DNA from: Parabacteroides distasonis ATCC 8503
GTDB lineage: Bacteria; Bacteroidota; Bacteroidia; Bacteroidales; Tannerellaceae
Assembly: GCF_000012845.1 (NCBI RefSeq)
Contig: NC_009615.1
Location: 4,342,501-4,406,500 of the forward strand
Reading direction: 5' to 3'
Length of the DNA stretch: 64,000 bases
Part shown: positions 36,481 to 46,600 of the stretch, piece by piece
How positions within the stretch are numbered: position 1 is the stretch's first letter
Layout: the number at the start of each line of letters is the position of its first letter
The notes under the pieces: model-generated
Databases searched by the model: none
What the model was told of the DNA's origin: nothing
What the model saw: only the letters and a program-made list of their open reading frames with translations
Translations under genes and position numbers: made by a program

Positions 36481-38253
36481 TTATTTAGAGAGTATCAAAT
36501 AGTACCAGAAAGTAGGTTGATAGTCGGCTATTCCAGTCGCTAGATTTTGTCGGGCATGCCTTAGTCCCAATACACGTTGCTTGAATATCGAGAACTCGGA
36601 CAGGACTTTATCGGTTACCCCATACTTGCGGCAATATTCCGGATCATGCTCCGCATAAGAGATCACGGCTTGTTGCAAGGGTTCGGGTAATATAGGGAGT
36701 ACTTCCGTCCCACTGAATCTTTCAACAAACGTTTTTATAGCGGGCAGGTCTTTCGATAATAATAACGTACCGATCGTATAATCCAATGCGGCTTTATTCT
36801 GGGGATTCTCTTCCAATATAATCATCAGGTTATCAAACAATCCGATTATATTGGCGAAAAGGTCTTTGTCGCTGGATAGGCTTTTTCTTTTTGTGCCTAA
36901 TTCCGGGTCGCTCTCCACCGCTTGGTCATTATATAAGAACTTTCGTTGCGAGGAGGCCCATTCGTGATAGGCCCATGTCTTTTCCAATAATGATATAAAC
37001 TTCTCGGCTGCGGGATACTGTCCGTATATCAAATGGGATTTTATTAATAATTTAGTCATGACGGGACTGCCGTATGTAATTCCTACCGAGGTACCAAAAG
37101 CGAAATTGTATGCCAAGGACGTGATTCCTACATGGTAGTATATCTGGCTGAATAGGAAACTTTCCTCTATATGCGCTTGGTACTTTGAGACCAAAGATTG
37201 TATTCCGCTTTGCGGATATTTGAATAAATCAGTCTGCATGACACCCTTGTGGGATAAGGCAAGGTTTAAGCAATTCAGGTGTAAGTAGTTATTATAGTTT
37301 AGATCGGCGGACGAGATTATGGCGTCCCATTGCTCGGTATCTATGTAATGAAACATTTGCATCAACGTATAGAAATCTTTATTCCTCTGTTGAAGAGCCG
37401 TTTGCGTATAATACATACCGGATAAGGCAAGTAATGCTACGGCTACTAAAGCTTTTAAATAGGTTTTTATGTGATCTAAGTAACGTGATAGGAAGAATAG
37501 AAGCATAACGAGTAGCGCTACTTGCCAAGAGAAGCCGTAGAATGGTTCCAGCTCAATGAAATACTCTACGTAATCTTTCATCCAAAATACATAGTCATAA
37601 TCGGGTTTACTGCCTCCTAGGACACATAGGGAGCCTACGATAAGTAGCAGCAGCAACGGGATGAAGCTTGCGTACCAGCGTTCGCATTTTTGTAATACAT
37701 CAAATAGTAAGATGCTAAGGGCGAATAATATAGCTACAGATCCCATCGTGTAAAACAATCCGGTCGCCAGCAAGCAACCAATTAAGGTACGGTACGTCCA
37801 ATTAAATCTTCGTGGGCTGTAACTATATACGTTAAGCGCCAATGACCAAAACAACATGGCTATCAGTCCTTCATAATGATAGCTATCTTTCATTAGGTAA
37901 AGATATTGGAATAGGATGGGGAGAAAGGCCAAGGGCATAAGATATAATGCCGGATGTATCTTTCGTAAGGTCAGCCAGAATAACCAACCGGAGATTCCAC
38001 CGATCAAGGCGGTCACCAGCGATCCGATAAGCGGGATCCTGAAAAACTGTATCAAGAATTGAGAGATAAAAGTCGCTAGCCCCCCTATCTGCTTAAGTAT
38101 GCTGAATATATAGGTGGAATCGAATAGGAAAATCTGCTGCTGTTCCCGATAAAAAAAGAGAGGCTCTTGCATGGTCTGCAAATGAAACCATAAGACGCCG
38201 GTCAATAGAATGAATGGAAGCGGTGGTAATATCTTCTTATATAAAGTACTCAT
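36481..38253 (-). CDS. DUF6057-like multi-span membrane protein (copy 2)
   Basis: 590 residues. The first half has many hydrophobic segments, among them PFILLTGVLWFHL, FRIPLIGSLVTALIGGISGW, LMPLAFLPILFQYLYL, SVAILFALSILLF and a segment near 240-260. The C-terminal half is soluble and helical (WDAIISSADLNYNNYLHLNC, KFISLLEKTWAYHEWASSQR, SDPELGTKRKSLSSDKDL), which looks like TPR-type repeats. It closely parallels the 39740-41485 protein. I associate it with DUF6057 from memory; activity unknown. It sits 7 bp before one CxxCH lipoprotein gene and 10 bp after another, pointing to a membrane complex. Confidence 0.78.
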   Translation of the reverse strand: MSTLYKKILPPLPFILLTGVLWFHLQTMQEPLFFYREQQQIFLFDSTYIFSILKQIGGLATFISQFLIQFFRIPLIGSLVTALIGGISGWLFWLTLRKIHPALYLMPLAFLPILFQYLYLMKDSYHYEGLIAMLFWSLALNVYSYSPRRFNWTYRTLIGCLLATGLFYTMGSVAILFALSILLFDVLQKCERWYASFIPLLLLLIVGSLCVLGGSKPDYDYVFWMKDYVEYFIELEPFYGFSWQVALLVMLLFFLSRYLDHIKTYLKALVAVALLALSGMYYTQTALQQRNKDFYTLMQMFHYIDTEQWDAIISSADLNYNNYLHLNCLNLALSHKGVMQTDLFKYPQSGIQSLVSKYQAHIEESFLFSQIYYHVGITSLAYNFAFGTSVGITYGSPVMTKLLIKSHLIYGQYPAAEKFISLLEKTWAYHEWASSQRKFLYNDQAVESDPELGTKRKSLSSDKDLFANIIGLFDNLMIILEENPQNKAALDYTIGTLLLSKDLPAIKTFVERFSGTEVLPILPEPLQQAVISYAEHDPEYCRKYGVTDKVLSEFSIFKQRVLGLRHARQNLATGIADYQPTFWYYLILSK

Positions 38254-38263
38254 GTGATTTATT

Positions 38264-39730
38264 CTATTTACGATAAGTTACGTCAATTCCTTTATCCTCT
38301 TTGGCTAGCGTGCTAAGCGCCCGGATCTTGGAGGATACTTTTCCGGTAATAAACTCGGGTATATTATAAGATTTCATGAAACGGTGATAGTAGTCTGTGT
38401 CTTTCTGAGGCAAAAGGAAGGGCTTAGACGCATTTCCTTCTTCATCTATATAAGCAAAATAAGGACGTGTGTATAACCCGTCTATCCTTCGACTGCTGAA
38501 GACGATCCAGCGGCTGTTGCTACTCCATGAGTGATAGCTCTCCGTATCCGTGCTATTGGCGTTTTGCAAGGAATGAGAGATTCCGCTCGCTATATCCAGT
38601 AGATATAGATCTGCGTCTTTATGCCAGATCGAGAAGTTACCGTAGCCGGACAGCGTATATAACAAGAATTTCCCGTCTGGGGAAACACGGGGAAAAGAGG
38701 CGCTCTTCCCATCTTTTCCGGCATTGTATAAGGTATCTATACGGGAGCCGAAACTCCGGGTTACGGGATCGAACGCTATGGAGCAAAGGTTATATTTTAC
38801 TTCTGAATATTCATGCGGCATGGAACGTGCCTCTGCCGAGCAGAAGTAAAGAGTCTTGCCATCGGGAGAGAATGTCGGGAAAGTCTCAAACGCTTTTGCT
38901 GTCCGAATGGAAGGCGTACTGATAATCTCATGCTTTTCCGTATCGTATACAACTACGTCGGATTGGCTGTCGAAGACCTCCACCCGGTTTTTGTCGTTGG
39001 CATGAAAGCTTTGGCTGGTCTGATTGACAGAGAAGGCTACGTATTTCCCCGATGGATGCCAAGAGGGATAGACCAAAGGCGAGATCGTCTGATCGGTCTT
39101 CGTATTTAATTTCTCGATCTTGTCTCCGTCGATCAGATAAGTGCCCGAATACTTATCCCTCATGTGGAACAGCATTTTATCGGGGTTTTGCATACAAAAA
39201 GAATGGCAATTCATACAGTTTTGACCGCTGTATTTGTTTTCCATGATAGGGCTTTGCTTATAATCTTCCAGATTCCGTTGGTAAATACCCATTTGATTCC
39301 AAAGTTCGTATCCGGGTTCGATCAAGCGATAAGCCAGATATGAATCCATGGGTTCCGGAGCGACGAATAGTGAGAATTCCGGATAGGCGAGCCATTCTTT
39401 GTCTTTTGCGTAGAGCTTTACTTGTATCGCTTTTCCTGTCGCCCTTTTCAGCAATTTTCTCCAATCGGATGCGGGAAGATAGAATTGTCCCCCTTTTTCC
39501 TTGACTTGTATCTTTTCTTCTCCGAATTTGAGTACGGCGAAGGCTTCCGCATGTGGATTTTCTATCTTGAAATTTAAGGGAGCGATATTATAAGGGATCG
39601 TTACATCCGCATAATCGGGAAATAATACAGGTTTCTCCGAGGTTTCTTTGCTTACCGGGATCGTATCCGAGCAGGATATTCCTAGTAGAATAAGAAATAA
39701 ACAGGTGATATATAGAATATTTCTTTTCAT
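38264..39730 (-). CDS. CxxCH-containing TolB/PD40-like beta-propeller lipoprotein (copy 1)
   Basis: 488 residues. Lipobox GISC (Cys20). N-terminal beta domain (FPDYADVTIPYNIAPLNFKI), heme-type motif CMNCH at 172-176 in QNCMNCHSFCMQNPDKML, then propeller blades with YPSWHPSGKYVAFSV, FPTFSPDGKTLYFCS, FPRVSPDGKFLLYTL and YHSWSSNSRWIVFSSRR. It ends with the shared block GNASKPFLLPQKDTDYYHRF. The same order of domains as the 492-residue copy implies a duplicated pair. The Cys-rich stretch adds a further Cys179 not seen in the other copy. Confidence 0.82.
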   Translation of the reverse strand: MKRNILYITCLFLILLGISCSDTIPVSKETSEKPVLFPDYADVTIPYNIAPLNFKIENPHAEAFAVLKFGEEKIQVKEKGGQFYLPASDWRKLLKRATGKAIQVKLYAKDKEWLAYPEFSLFVAPEPMDSYLAYRLIEPGYELWNQMGIYQRNLEDYKQSPIMENKYSGQNCMNCHSFCMQNPDKMLFHMRDKYSGTYLIDGDKIEKLNTKTDQTISPLVYPSWHPSGKYVAFSVNQTSQSFHANDKNRVEVFDSQSDVVVYDTEKHEIISTPSIRTAKAFETFPTFSPDGKTLYFCSAEARSMPHEYSEVKYNLCSIAFDPVTRSFGSRIDTLYNAGKDGKSASFPRVSPDGKFLLYTLSGYGNFSIWHKDADLYLLDIASGISHSLQNANSTDTESYHSWSSNSRWIVFSSRRIDGLYTRPYFAYIDEEGNASKPFLLPQKDTDYYHRFMKSYNIPEFITGKVSSKIRALSTLAKEDKGIDVTYRK

Positions 39731-39739
39731 GGTTGTTGA

Positions 39740-41485
39740 TCATTTTAGAGTATAATAAGACCAATAAGTGTCTCCGAACGACTTCTTTATAAGTTGCGGA
39801 AGTTGTGGGTTGTTCCGGTTCTGCACGACTAAATTCCGATAACCTGCGAATTTGCGGATCACATTTCCGGATACGTTAAAACGCTTCCAGTAATCCACAT
39901 CCTTCTCTGCTAATAGGATAACAGCCTCTTGGAAACTCACGGGGAGAGAGGGGAGTACCGGTGTTCCATAATACTTTTCTATCAGCCTTTGGAAAGCTTT
40001 CATGTCTTTAGACAGCAGATAGATAGCCCCGGTGAATTGGATCGGGAGCTGATTTTCCGGATCTTGTTCCGCACGGATAAGTAAATCATGTTCCAGTCCG
40101 TTGATACCGGATAAGTTACTTTCCTTCGGAAGAGCTTTTCGTTTAGGCCCTAATACCGGATCAGCTTCAATCGCTTTGTCGTTATATAAGAAGCCTCTAT
40201 GCCGTTTGGCCCAATCATGATAGGCATATGTTTTTTCTAAGATACTGATATATTTCTCGGCGATAGGATACGTTCCGTAAATCAAGTTTGTTTGAACAAG
40301 CCGTTGCAGGTTCCGGGGATTACCGGCGCCAATTACGGTGACATACCCTTCAAAAGCCATCTCCTGCGATAATGCGATTTCCCCTAGCGTAAAATAGGCG
40401 TCGCTTAACAGGGTGGAGACCGTAAAGGTCTTGTTCCAAGAGGCGAGTAACCCTTGAGGACCGTGTTGATCAAAAGCGAACATCCGGTCTGCCAACTCCC
40501 CTTTTTCCGCAAGTGCCCTATTTAAGTAAGTTAAATATAAATAGTTTTTGATCGGCCCGTGACAATGCCGGATGATCTCGTCCCATTGTTCGGTACGGGC
40601 ATAATAATCCAAGACTTTTAGAGGATAGGCTTTCTGGTCGTTATACCGTGGAATCGTTACCCAGCAAAGGAATAGGATTAGGATGAATTGAACGGTAAGC
40701 TCTATCCCTGTTTTTTTCTTTGATTGGTTTTTGCCTTTAGGATATACGAATGCCCCGATCAAGCTAAGCGGTAAACAGACCCATGCGAAATAGATGAGAT
40801 TGGGAGCCGCCAGAATCGGGTGGTAAAAAGCGTCCGGTAAGAATGCGAAGCGATAACTGGTGATGGTAGTTGACCAGACACTTCCGATCCCGATAAACAG
40901 GTATTCAATTAAAACCGCTAAAAAATAGAACCCCTGTTTGGAACGGCTTATCGCTTCCTTGAGAACCACACTTAATGAGAATAGCCCGGCAATCGGTCCT
41001 CCTATCCAAAAAAGTAGTGGGGTGATTACCAATGCGGCGGATAGCCGGTAACAGGGATCTTTTATGCGCATCCATGCGTTCAGGCTAATCAAACAAAATA
41101 GGAATGCGATAGTGCCTTGTACTAAATAATTGAAGTCGTATTGAATCAATAATAAGAATAAAACCGGGAGTAAGTAAAGCAGGAAGAGCTCTTTATTTGG
41201 ATTAATTTGCAGGATGATCTCCCTCATTGTTAAGCCGATAGACGTAAGTATAGCTGCGATAATGAAAGGCCCTGCATAAGGCGTAATAAAGAATTGTGTC
41301 AAGAATTCCCCGATAATCAAAGATAAACCTCCCGGACTGCTGATTTTATCCGCAAGATAATCTTCGGAAAACTGGAATAGTTGAAGCTGCTCGATATAGA
41401 AGAAATGAAACTTGCCGGTTATTTGCAAGAAACCCCCTAATAGGACAAACAGGATCAAACCGAGGAGTATTTGTTTATATCTCAT
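39740..41485 (-). CDS. DUF6057-like multi-span membrane protein (copy 1)
   Basis: 581 residues from ATG 41485 (MRYKQILLGLILFVLLGGFL). The longer frame from 41521 would begin at the promoter, so it is rejected. It has repeated hydrophobic segments up to about residue 280 (YAGPFIIAAILTSIGLTMRE, LFLLYLLPVLFLLLIQ, IEYLFIGIGSVW, LTVQFILILFLCWV) and then a helical soluble half (YARTEQWDEIIRHCHGPIKN, KYISILEKTYAYHDWAKRHR, DPVLGPKRKALPKESNL). First gene of the four-gene operon; its stop is 10 bp before the CxxCH lipoprotein gene. Confidence 0.78.
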   Translation of the reverse strand: MRYKQILLGLILFVLLGGFLQITGKFHFFYIEQLQLFQFSEDYLADKISSPGGLSLIIGEFLTQFFITPYAGPFIIAAILTSIGLTMREIILQINPNKELFLLYLLPVLFLLLIQYDFNYLVQGTIAFLFCLISLNAWMRIKDPCYRLSAALVITPLLFWIGGPIAGLFSLSVVLKEAISRSKQGFYFLAVLIEYLFIGIGSVWSTTITSYRFAFLPDAFYHPILAAPNLIYFAWVCLPLSLIGAFVYPKGKNQSKKKTGIELTVQFILILFLCWVTIPRYNDQKAYPLKVLDYYARTEQWDEIIRHCHGPIKNYLYLTYLNRALAEKGELADRMFAFDQHGPQGLLASWNKTFTVSTLLSDAYFTLGEIALSQEMAFEGYVTVIGAGNPRNLQRLVQTNLIYGTYPIAEKYISILEKTYAYHDWAKRHRGFLYNDKAIEADPVLGPKRKALPKESNLSGINGLEHDLLIRAEQDPENQLPIQFTGAIYLLSKDMKAFQRLIEKYYGTPVLPSLPVSFQEAVILLAEKDVDYWKRFNVSGNVIRKFAGYRNLVVQNRNNPQLPQLIKKSFGDTYWSYYTLK

Positions 41486-41522
41486 GGCTAGAGTACACGT
41501 TTCATTTTGATTTAAAGTCAAA

Positions 41523-41530
41523 CAAAGATA
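41523..41530 (-). promoter_or_regulatory. Promoter of the DUF6057/CxxCH operon
   Basis: The minus strand reads TATCTTTG (TAnnTTTG), with a TTG roughly 20 bp upstream as -33. It lies 38 bp before ATG 41485, just downstream of array E. Confidence 0.65.
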
Positions 41531-41567
41531 CGATTTTTATCGGAAATACCAATCTACACAAAACGAA

Positions 41568-41649
41568 GTTAACTTAATTGGCACATGGAGTTAACTTCGT
41601 TGGCAAAGTATGTTAACTTCGTGAGCAAAGTAAGTTAACTTACTTTTGG
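41568..41649. repeat. Array E: four 22-bp units, core GTTAACTT
   Basis: GTTAACTT starts at 41568, 41590, 41612 and 41634, exactly 22 bp apart. The remainder is also well kept (CGTTGGCAAAGTA-like), making this the most homogeneous array. It occupies the gap between a SusD operon's terminator and the promoter of the next operon. Confidence 0.88.
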
Positions 41650-41659
41650 GGATTAAAAA

Positions 41660-41689
41660 GCAGGCCGGACATATCACATGCCCGGCTGC
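41660..41689 (-). terminator. Terminator of the leftward SusC/SusD operon
   Basis: A hairpin with the stem built on GCCGG(A)CAT/ATGCCCGGC, followed on the minus strand by a T run (CTTTTTAATC). A 23-nt stretch of it is identical to the terminator after the rightward paralogous operon (52893-52917), including the loop. Confidence 0.82.
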
Positions 41690-41714
41690 CCTTTCTGACT
41701 GTTAACCCACTTGT

Positions 41715-43574
41715 TTATTTCCAGTTTTCATTCTGAACTAAAAGACCATCCATCTTTAAGATTTCATTATGAGGGATAGGCATTGTTGCCCATTTTGCGT
41801 TGTATGTACTATTGGAATATTTACCTAAATGCTTAGCTTCGTATTTCACGAAATCATTTAATACCTCGGATGCGATACCCCAGCGAGCTAAGTCATACCA
41901 GCGATGACCTTCCATCGCTAACTCGATACGACGTTCCCAACGCAGTGCCTCCAGCGCTTTGTCTTTTGATGCGAATTGAGAAGGTGGATATAAACCTATA
42001 CGATAGTTTGCGGCAGCATCTGTACTTTGCTTCCCGTTAATCTTGTCATCCAAAACATAAGTAGAACTAGCCTCGGTCATTGTTGCCGGATCTACTGCCT
42101 TTACATAGCTATTGGCGGCACGAGCACGTACTTGATTAATGTATTCACCTGCTTGTTGAGGCTGTCCTAACTCGATCAAGGTTTCAGCGTACCAAAGCAA
42201 TACGTCTGCGTAACGGATCAAGTGGAAGTTTTTAGCAGTGGAGTTTGTTTGCGTCGTGTTAGATAAGCTTCCTTTATCGGCTTTTCTAGGGATATTCTTC
42301 TTGTTTAGGTATAAACCTCCGTTAGAAACATCACGTACCCAACCATCCAACGCATTTGGCACTGTCCAATCTAAGAATGGAGTCTCGAAACGACCGGTAG
42401 AAACATCCAAACGAGGGTCTGTATAGACGGTCAAATCAGTGTGAGGTAAATTGTTCTCGTCTAAAGTTGATAACGCAGGATCATTACGATAAGAATCATC
42501 CATTTTAGGTAATCCGTTTGCGTCAACAATATGAGCGTTGACCATATCATAAGAGGGTTGATAGAATCCCCAACCTCCAGTTCCTAACGCTCCGCTGAAG
42601 CCGATGTGCCAAGCTCCGTTGATATTGGCAGTTTGTTCTACGGTGCCGGAAACTGCAGCTTGGACATCGAATACAGATTCTCCTGTCCAGTCACTTTCCC
42701 CTGCTGTATAGAGTTCCTCGTATGTATCTGCCAAGCGGAACTTAGTGCCTTTGTTATCTTTTCCGTTTGCGATTACATCTTCCAAAATCGTTTTAACTTC
42801 AGTCCAATGATTAGACGTTCCATTTTTTCCGTTATATGGAGAGGATTGGTACATCTTTACTTTAGCCAACATAGCGCCAGCTGCCCATTTGTTTACGCGT
42901 CCTGCCTCGGTCCAAGTGTCGGGCAGATTGTCATAGGCAAACTGCAAGTCTTCTACTATCTTATCCCAGATATAGATATAATTCCCATTCTCATCCACAT
43001 TAGAGACTTGTGGGTTCACGTTCTCTTTCATGGCTATGTCATCTACATAAGGAACAGCCGCTCCAAATAATTTTACGACCTCGAAATGGAAGAAACCGCG
43101 TATGAAGCGGGCTTGGGCGATTGTTTCCGTATAGAAGTCTTTACTTTGGCCTGCTATAGCCGAAAGCTCTTCTTTTGCTAAATCCGCTACCTTGATTACG
43201 TTGTTTGCGGTGAATACCCCATGGTAACTATGTGCCCATTTTGTTTCAAAATAAGCGTTGTCAGTTGTAAATGTATAAGTTTCCAAGCTGGTAAAGTCTG
43301 GTTGGTCTTGGAAAGTTGAACCTTTGTTTGCGTCACCTCCCATTACGTCACCATATACATAGTTGGTCAATGTCGAACGGAAGTATCCATCATTCGCATC
43401 TGTAGAGTTTAATCTAGCGTACATACCAGTTAGCAACTGAGTAATACCTTCTTGCGATACAAAATCCGGTTCCTGTTTATTTGTGACTGGCTTCACATCC
43501 AAGAAATCGGAGCAAGCAGTCATGCTTCCCATCGTGGCGGCAATGACTGCCGCATATATAAATAGATTTTTCAT
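41715..43574 (-). CDS. SusD/RagB-family lipoprotein (leftward copy)
   Basis: 619 residues with a lipobox at MTACSDFLDV. SusD features include IAQARFIRGFFHFEVVKLFG, YGDVMGGDANKGSTFQDQ, FHLIRYADVLLWYAETLIEL and RRIELAMEGHRWYDLARWG. It is strongly similar along its length to the 624-residue rightward SusD, for instance sharing GDVMGGDANKGST and AGESDWTGESVFDVQ. It follows its SusC partner by 31 bp and ends at a terminator shared with the other copy. Confidence 0.96.
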   Translation of the reverse strand: MKNLFIYAAVIAATMGSMTACSDFLDVKPVTNKQEPDFVSQEGITQLLTGMYARLNSTDANDGYFRSTLTNYVYGDVMGGDANKGSTFQDQPDFTSLETYTFTTDNAYFETKWAHSYHGVFTANNVIKVADLAKEELSAIAGQSKDFYTETIAQARFIRGFFHFEVVKLFGAAVPYVDDIAMKENVNPQVSNVDENGNYIYIWDKIVEDLQFAYDNLPDTWTEAGRVNKWAAGAMLAKVKMYQSSPYNGKNGTSNHWTEVKTILEDVIANGKDNKGTKFRLADTYEELYTAGESDWTGESVFDVQAAVSGTVEQTANINGAWHIGFSGALGTGGWGFYQPSYDMVNAHIVDANGLPKMDDSYRNDPALSTLDENNLPHTDLTVYTDPRLDVSTGRFETPFLDWTVPNALDGWVRDVSNGGLYLNKKNIPRKADKGSLSNTTQTNSTAKNFHLIRYADVLLWYAETLIELGQPQQAGEYINQVRARAANSYVKAVDPATMTEASSTYVLDDKINGKQSTDAAANYRIGLYPPSQFASKDKALEALRWERRIELAMEGHRWYDLARWGIASEVLNDFVKYEAKHLGKYSNSTYNAKWATMPIPHNEILKMDGLLVQNENWK

Positions 43575-43605
43575 CTTGTTTCAATTTTTAGTTAGCAAAT
43601 ATTTG

Positions 43606-46600
43606 TTAGAATGTCACATTTACACCCATGATAAATTGGCGTGGCATACCATAAGAACCGAAATCGGTACCCATCGTACGGTCATTGGAACGACCGTCTG
43701 TATCTGTACGAACCTGTGGGTCTAGTCCGGAGTAACCAGTCAATGTGAATACGTTTGCTATTTGACCATAGATGCGGATCTTCTCAAACTTGATTTTATC
43801 TAAAATACTCTTTGGAAGTGTATAACCTAAAGTCAACGTTTGCATGCGTAAGAATGAACCATCTTCTATATAGCCGGAATTAGACTCATTTGCGGCGATT
43901 GTACTCTCACCATTAGCGGTTGCCCACATAGGATAGATACCATCAGGGTTGGTTACAGGATGCCATGAATTGTCGCGACGATCTTTAGAATAAGCGGACT
44001 GTAAGGAACCATAATGTGTATAATATTTATACATGGCGAATAGATCATTGCCTACGGAGAAGTACATATAAGTACTTAAGTCGAATCCTTTCCAGTTAAC
44101 ACCTAAGTTGATACCTCCTGTTAAATCCGGATGTGGGTTTCCAATGAATGTACGGTCACTAGCGTCGATCTTACCATCGTTGTTCACATCTTTTACTTTG
44201 AACTGACCTACATAATTGGCAGCGTTTAACGTAGAAGCATCAGATGTACCATATGGCAATACTGTTCCACCGGCATCATTCTTATAGTTACGGACTTCTT
44301 CTTCACTCTTATAGATACCATCTAGCTGATAACCGTGGAATTCACCGATTGCATGTCCCTTCATCAATACGTTCATGTTGGAAATACGAGTTCCGGTAAA
44401 GATTCCGGCATCAGTACCAATCTCATCCAGTCTATTCTTGTAATGCGACAAGTTTACGCCTACAGAGTAACCTACCTCACCGATTTTATCATTCCAAGTA
44501 ATATTCAAATCAACACCTTTGTTCGTCATATCACCGATGTTTACTTTCGGCTTGTCAGCGGCACCGGCCAAAGCAGACCAGTTGGCATCGATCAACATAT
44601 CAGAAGTTTTCTTGATGTAGTAGTCGAAGTTGGCGGTTAATCGTTGATTAAAAGCTGTAATATCGAAACCTGCATTAAACATCTTAGATGTTTCCCATTT
44701 TGCCTCGATATCACCAAGATTGGTTACGCCAAATCCTTGATATACCTCTGTGTCAGAACCATTGATGCTATAGAGATAACGGTTACCAGTACCATATTGG
44801 AATGCCCAGTTATATGAATCGATATTGGAGTTACCGGTTGTACCGTAACCGGCACGAATCTTCAAATCGTCTAACCAAGTACGTGATTTCTCCATGAATT
44901 TCTCGTCCGACATACGCCAACCTAAAGAGATAGAAGGGAATGTACCCCAGCGATTCTTTTCAGAAAAACGAGAGGATGCGTCGCGACGTACCGTAACTGT
45001 AGCCAAATATTTACCTTGGTAAGCATAGTCCGCACGAGCGAACATACCGAACATGGTGGATACAGCGTTCTGGTTTCCGCTATTTCTTAAGTCAGAGCTA
45101 GCACCGTTGTTGATTACCCAAGTGTTGGGATCATCTTCGAATGGATAGTTGATACGACCTGCCTGGATCCAACGTCCTAAACCCTCACGAAGTGCCTCTG
45201 TACCAATCACAGCATTGATCGTATGATCGTCGTTGATTGTTTTGCTATAAGTAGCGGTGTTTGTCCATTGATAATCTAACCAATAGTTTGCTTGCTCGTA
45301 GAACTCGTTGTTGTTACGTCCTTCTTTATTGGTCATGATCGTACGTTTGTTCATCCAGAAGTCCCATGCGCCACCTAAACGTGCGCTGAACTGAGTACGG
45401 ATCTTCAAATTCTCTCCAAGGCTTTCTAAAGGCATAATCTCTGCGTAGATAGCTGATTGGGCACGTAAGAAACGACGACGATTGTCCTTGCCATAATCAA
45501 CGGACATTGGTGCGCTCTCAGCACGTCCTCCTTCGGCATTTTGTGAACCGGAATAATCACCGCCAACTGTGTAGATAGGTACCCAAGGTTGGATGGAGAA
45601 GGTCTTACCGAAGGTATTATCATCACCTTGACGACCGCGTTCTCCTGAGTTCTCGATTACGGCGATGTTGGTATTCTGACCGATATTGAACCACTTGTTC
45701 ACGAAGAAGTTTGTATTCGCACGCAAGGAATAACGACGGAACCATGACTCCTTGATCGTACCTTCACGATTCATGTAGCCTAAGCCTACTGAATAAGTCG
45801 CTTTTTCACCACCTCCGGTGATAGAAATCTGGTGATCTTGCACCTTACCGGTTTGAACTACTTCGTCGTACCAATTCGTGCCGGCACGAGCTTCTTCCTC
45901 AGAGTAGCCGTCCTCAAGCATTTGGTAGTAAGCGGAACGAGACCAAGTGTTCTCACCATTGTCTTTGTAAGAAGCTTCCCAAGCTGCGATACTGCCGTAT
46001 TGAGAGATGATCTGTTCTTTACTATAACCAGCAGGTTTGATAGCATAAGGCATTGTTAAATGACCTGTACCGTCTTTACCTATTGAACCGAACTGGGCGT
46101 GGTTTACTGTTTGGCCACCGCGGTAGTTGAATAAATTACGTTGCCCTTCTTCTTGGAATTCCATAGCTTCCCAAGCGTTCAACAGACCATAACCGTCATT
46201 GGCCATCTTGGCTACACCGAAGTAACCGTTATAAGATACTTGTACACGGTCGTTCTTTTTTCCTTGTTTAGTCGTGATAACGATAACACCATTTGCACCT
46301 TTCGCTCCATAAATAGCGGAAGCAGCAGCGTCTTTCAAGATCTGCATGGATTCAATATCATTCGCATTTACCGCATCGATATCTACTCCTTGTACACCAT
46401 CGACAATGATCAACGGATCTGAGCCGTTTACGGAACCCACACCACGTATACGAATCGTTGTCTCCCCTAATGGACCACCACCTGCTTGTACAAATACACC
46501 AGCAGCTTTTCCTTGCAAAGCCTCAGCGAAATTGGAAACAGGAGTCTCTTTTAACTCATCCGTAGCGACAACAGCCACAGATCCGGTAATATCCTTCTTC

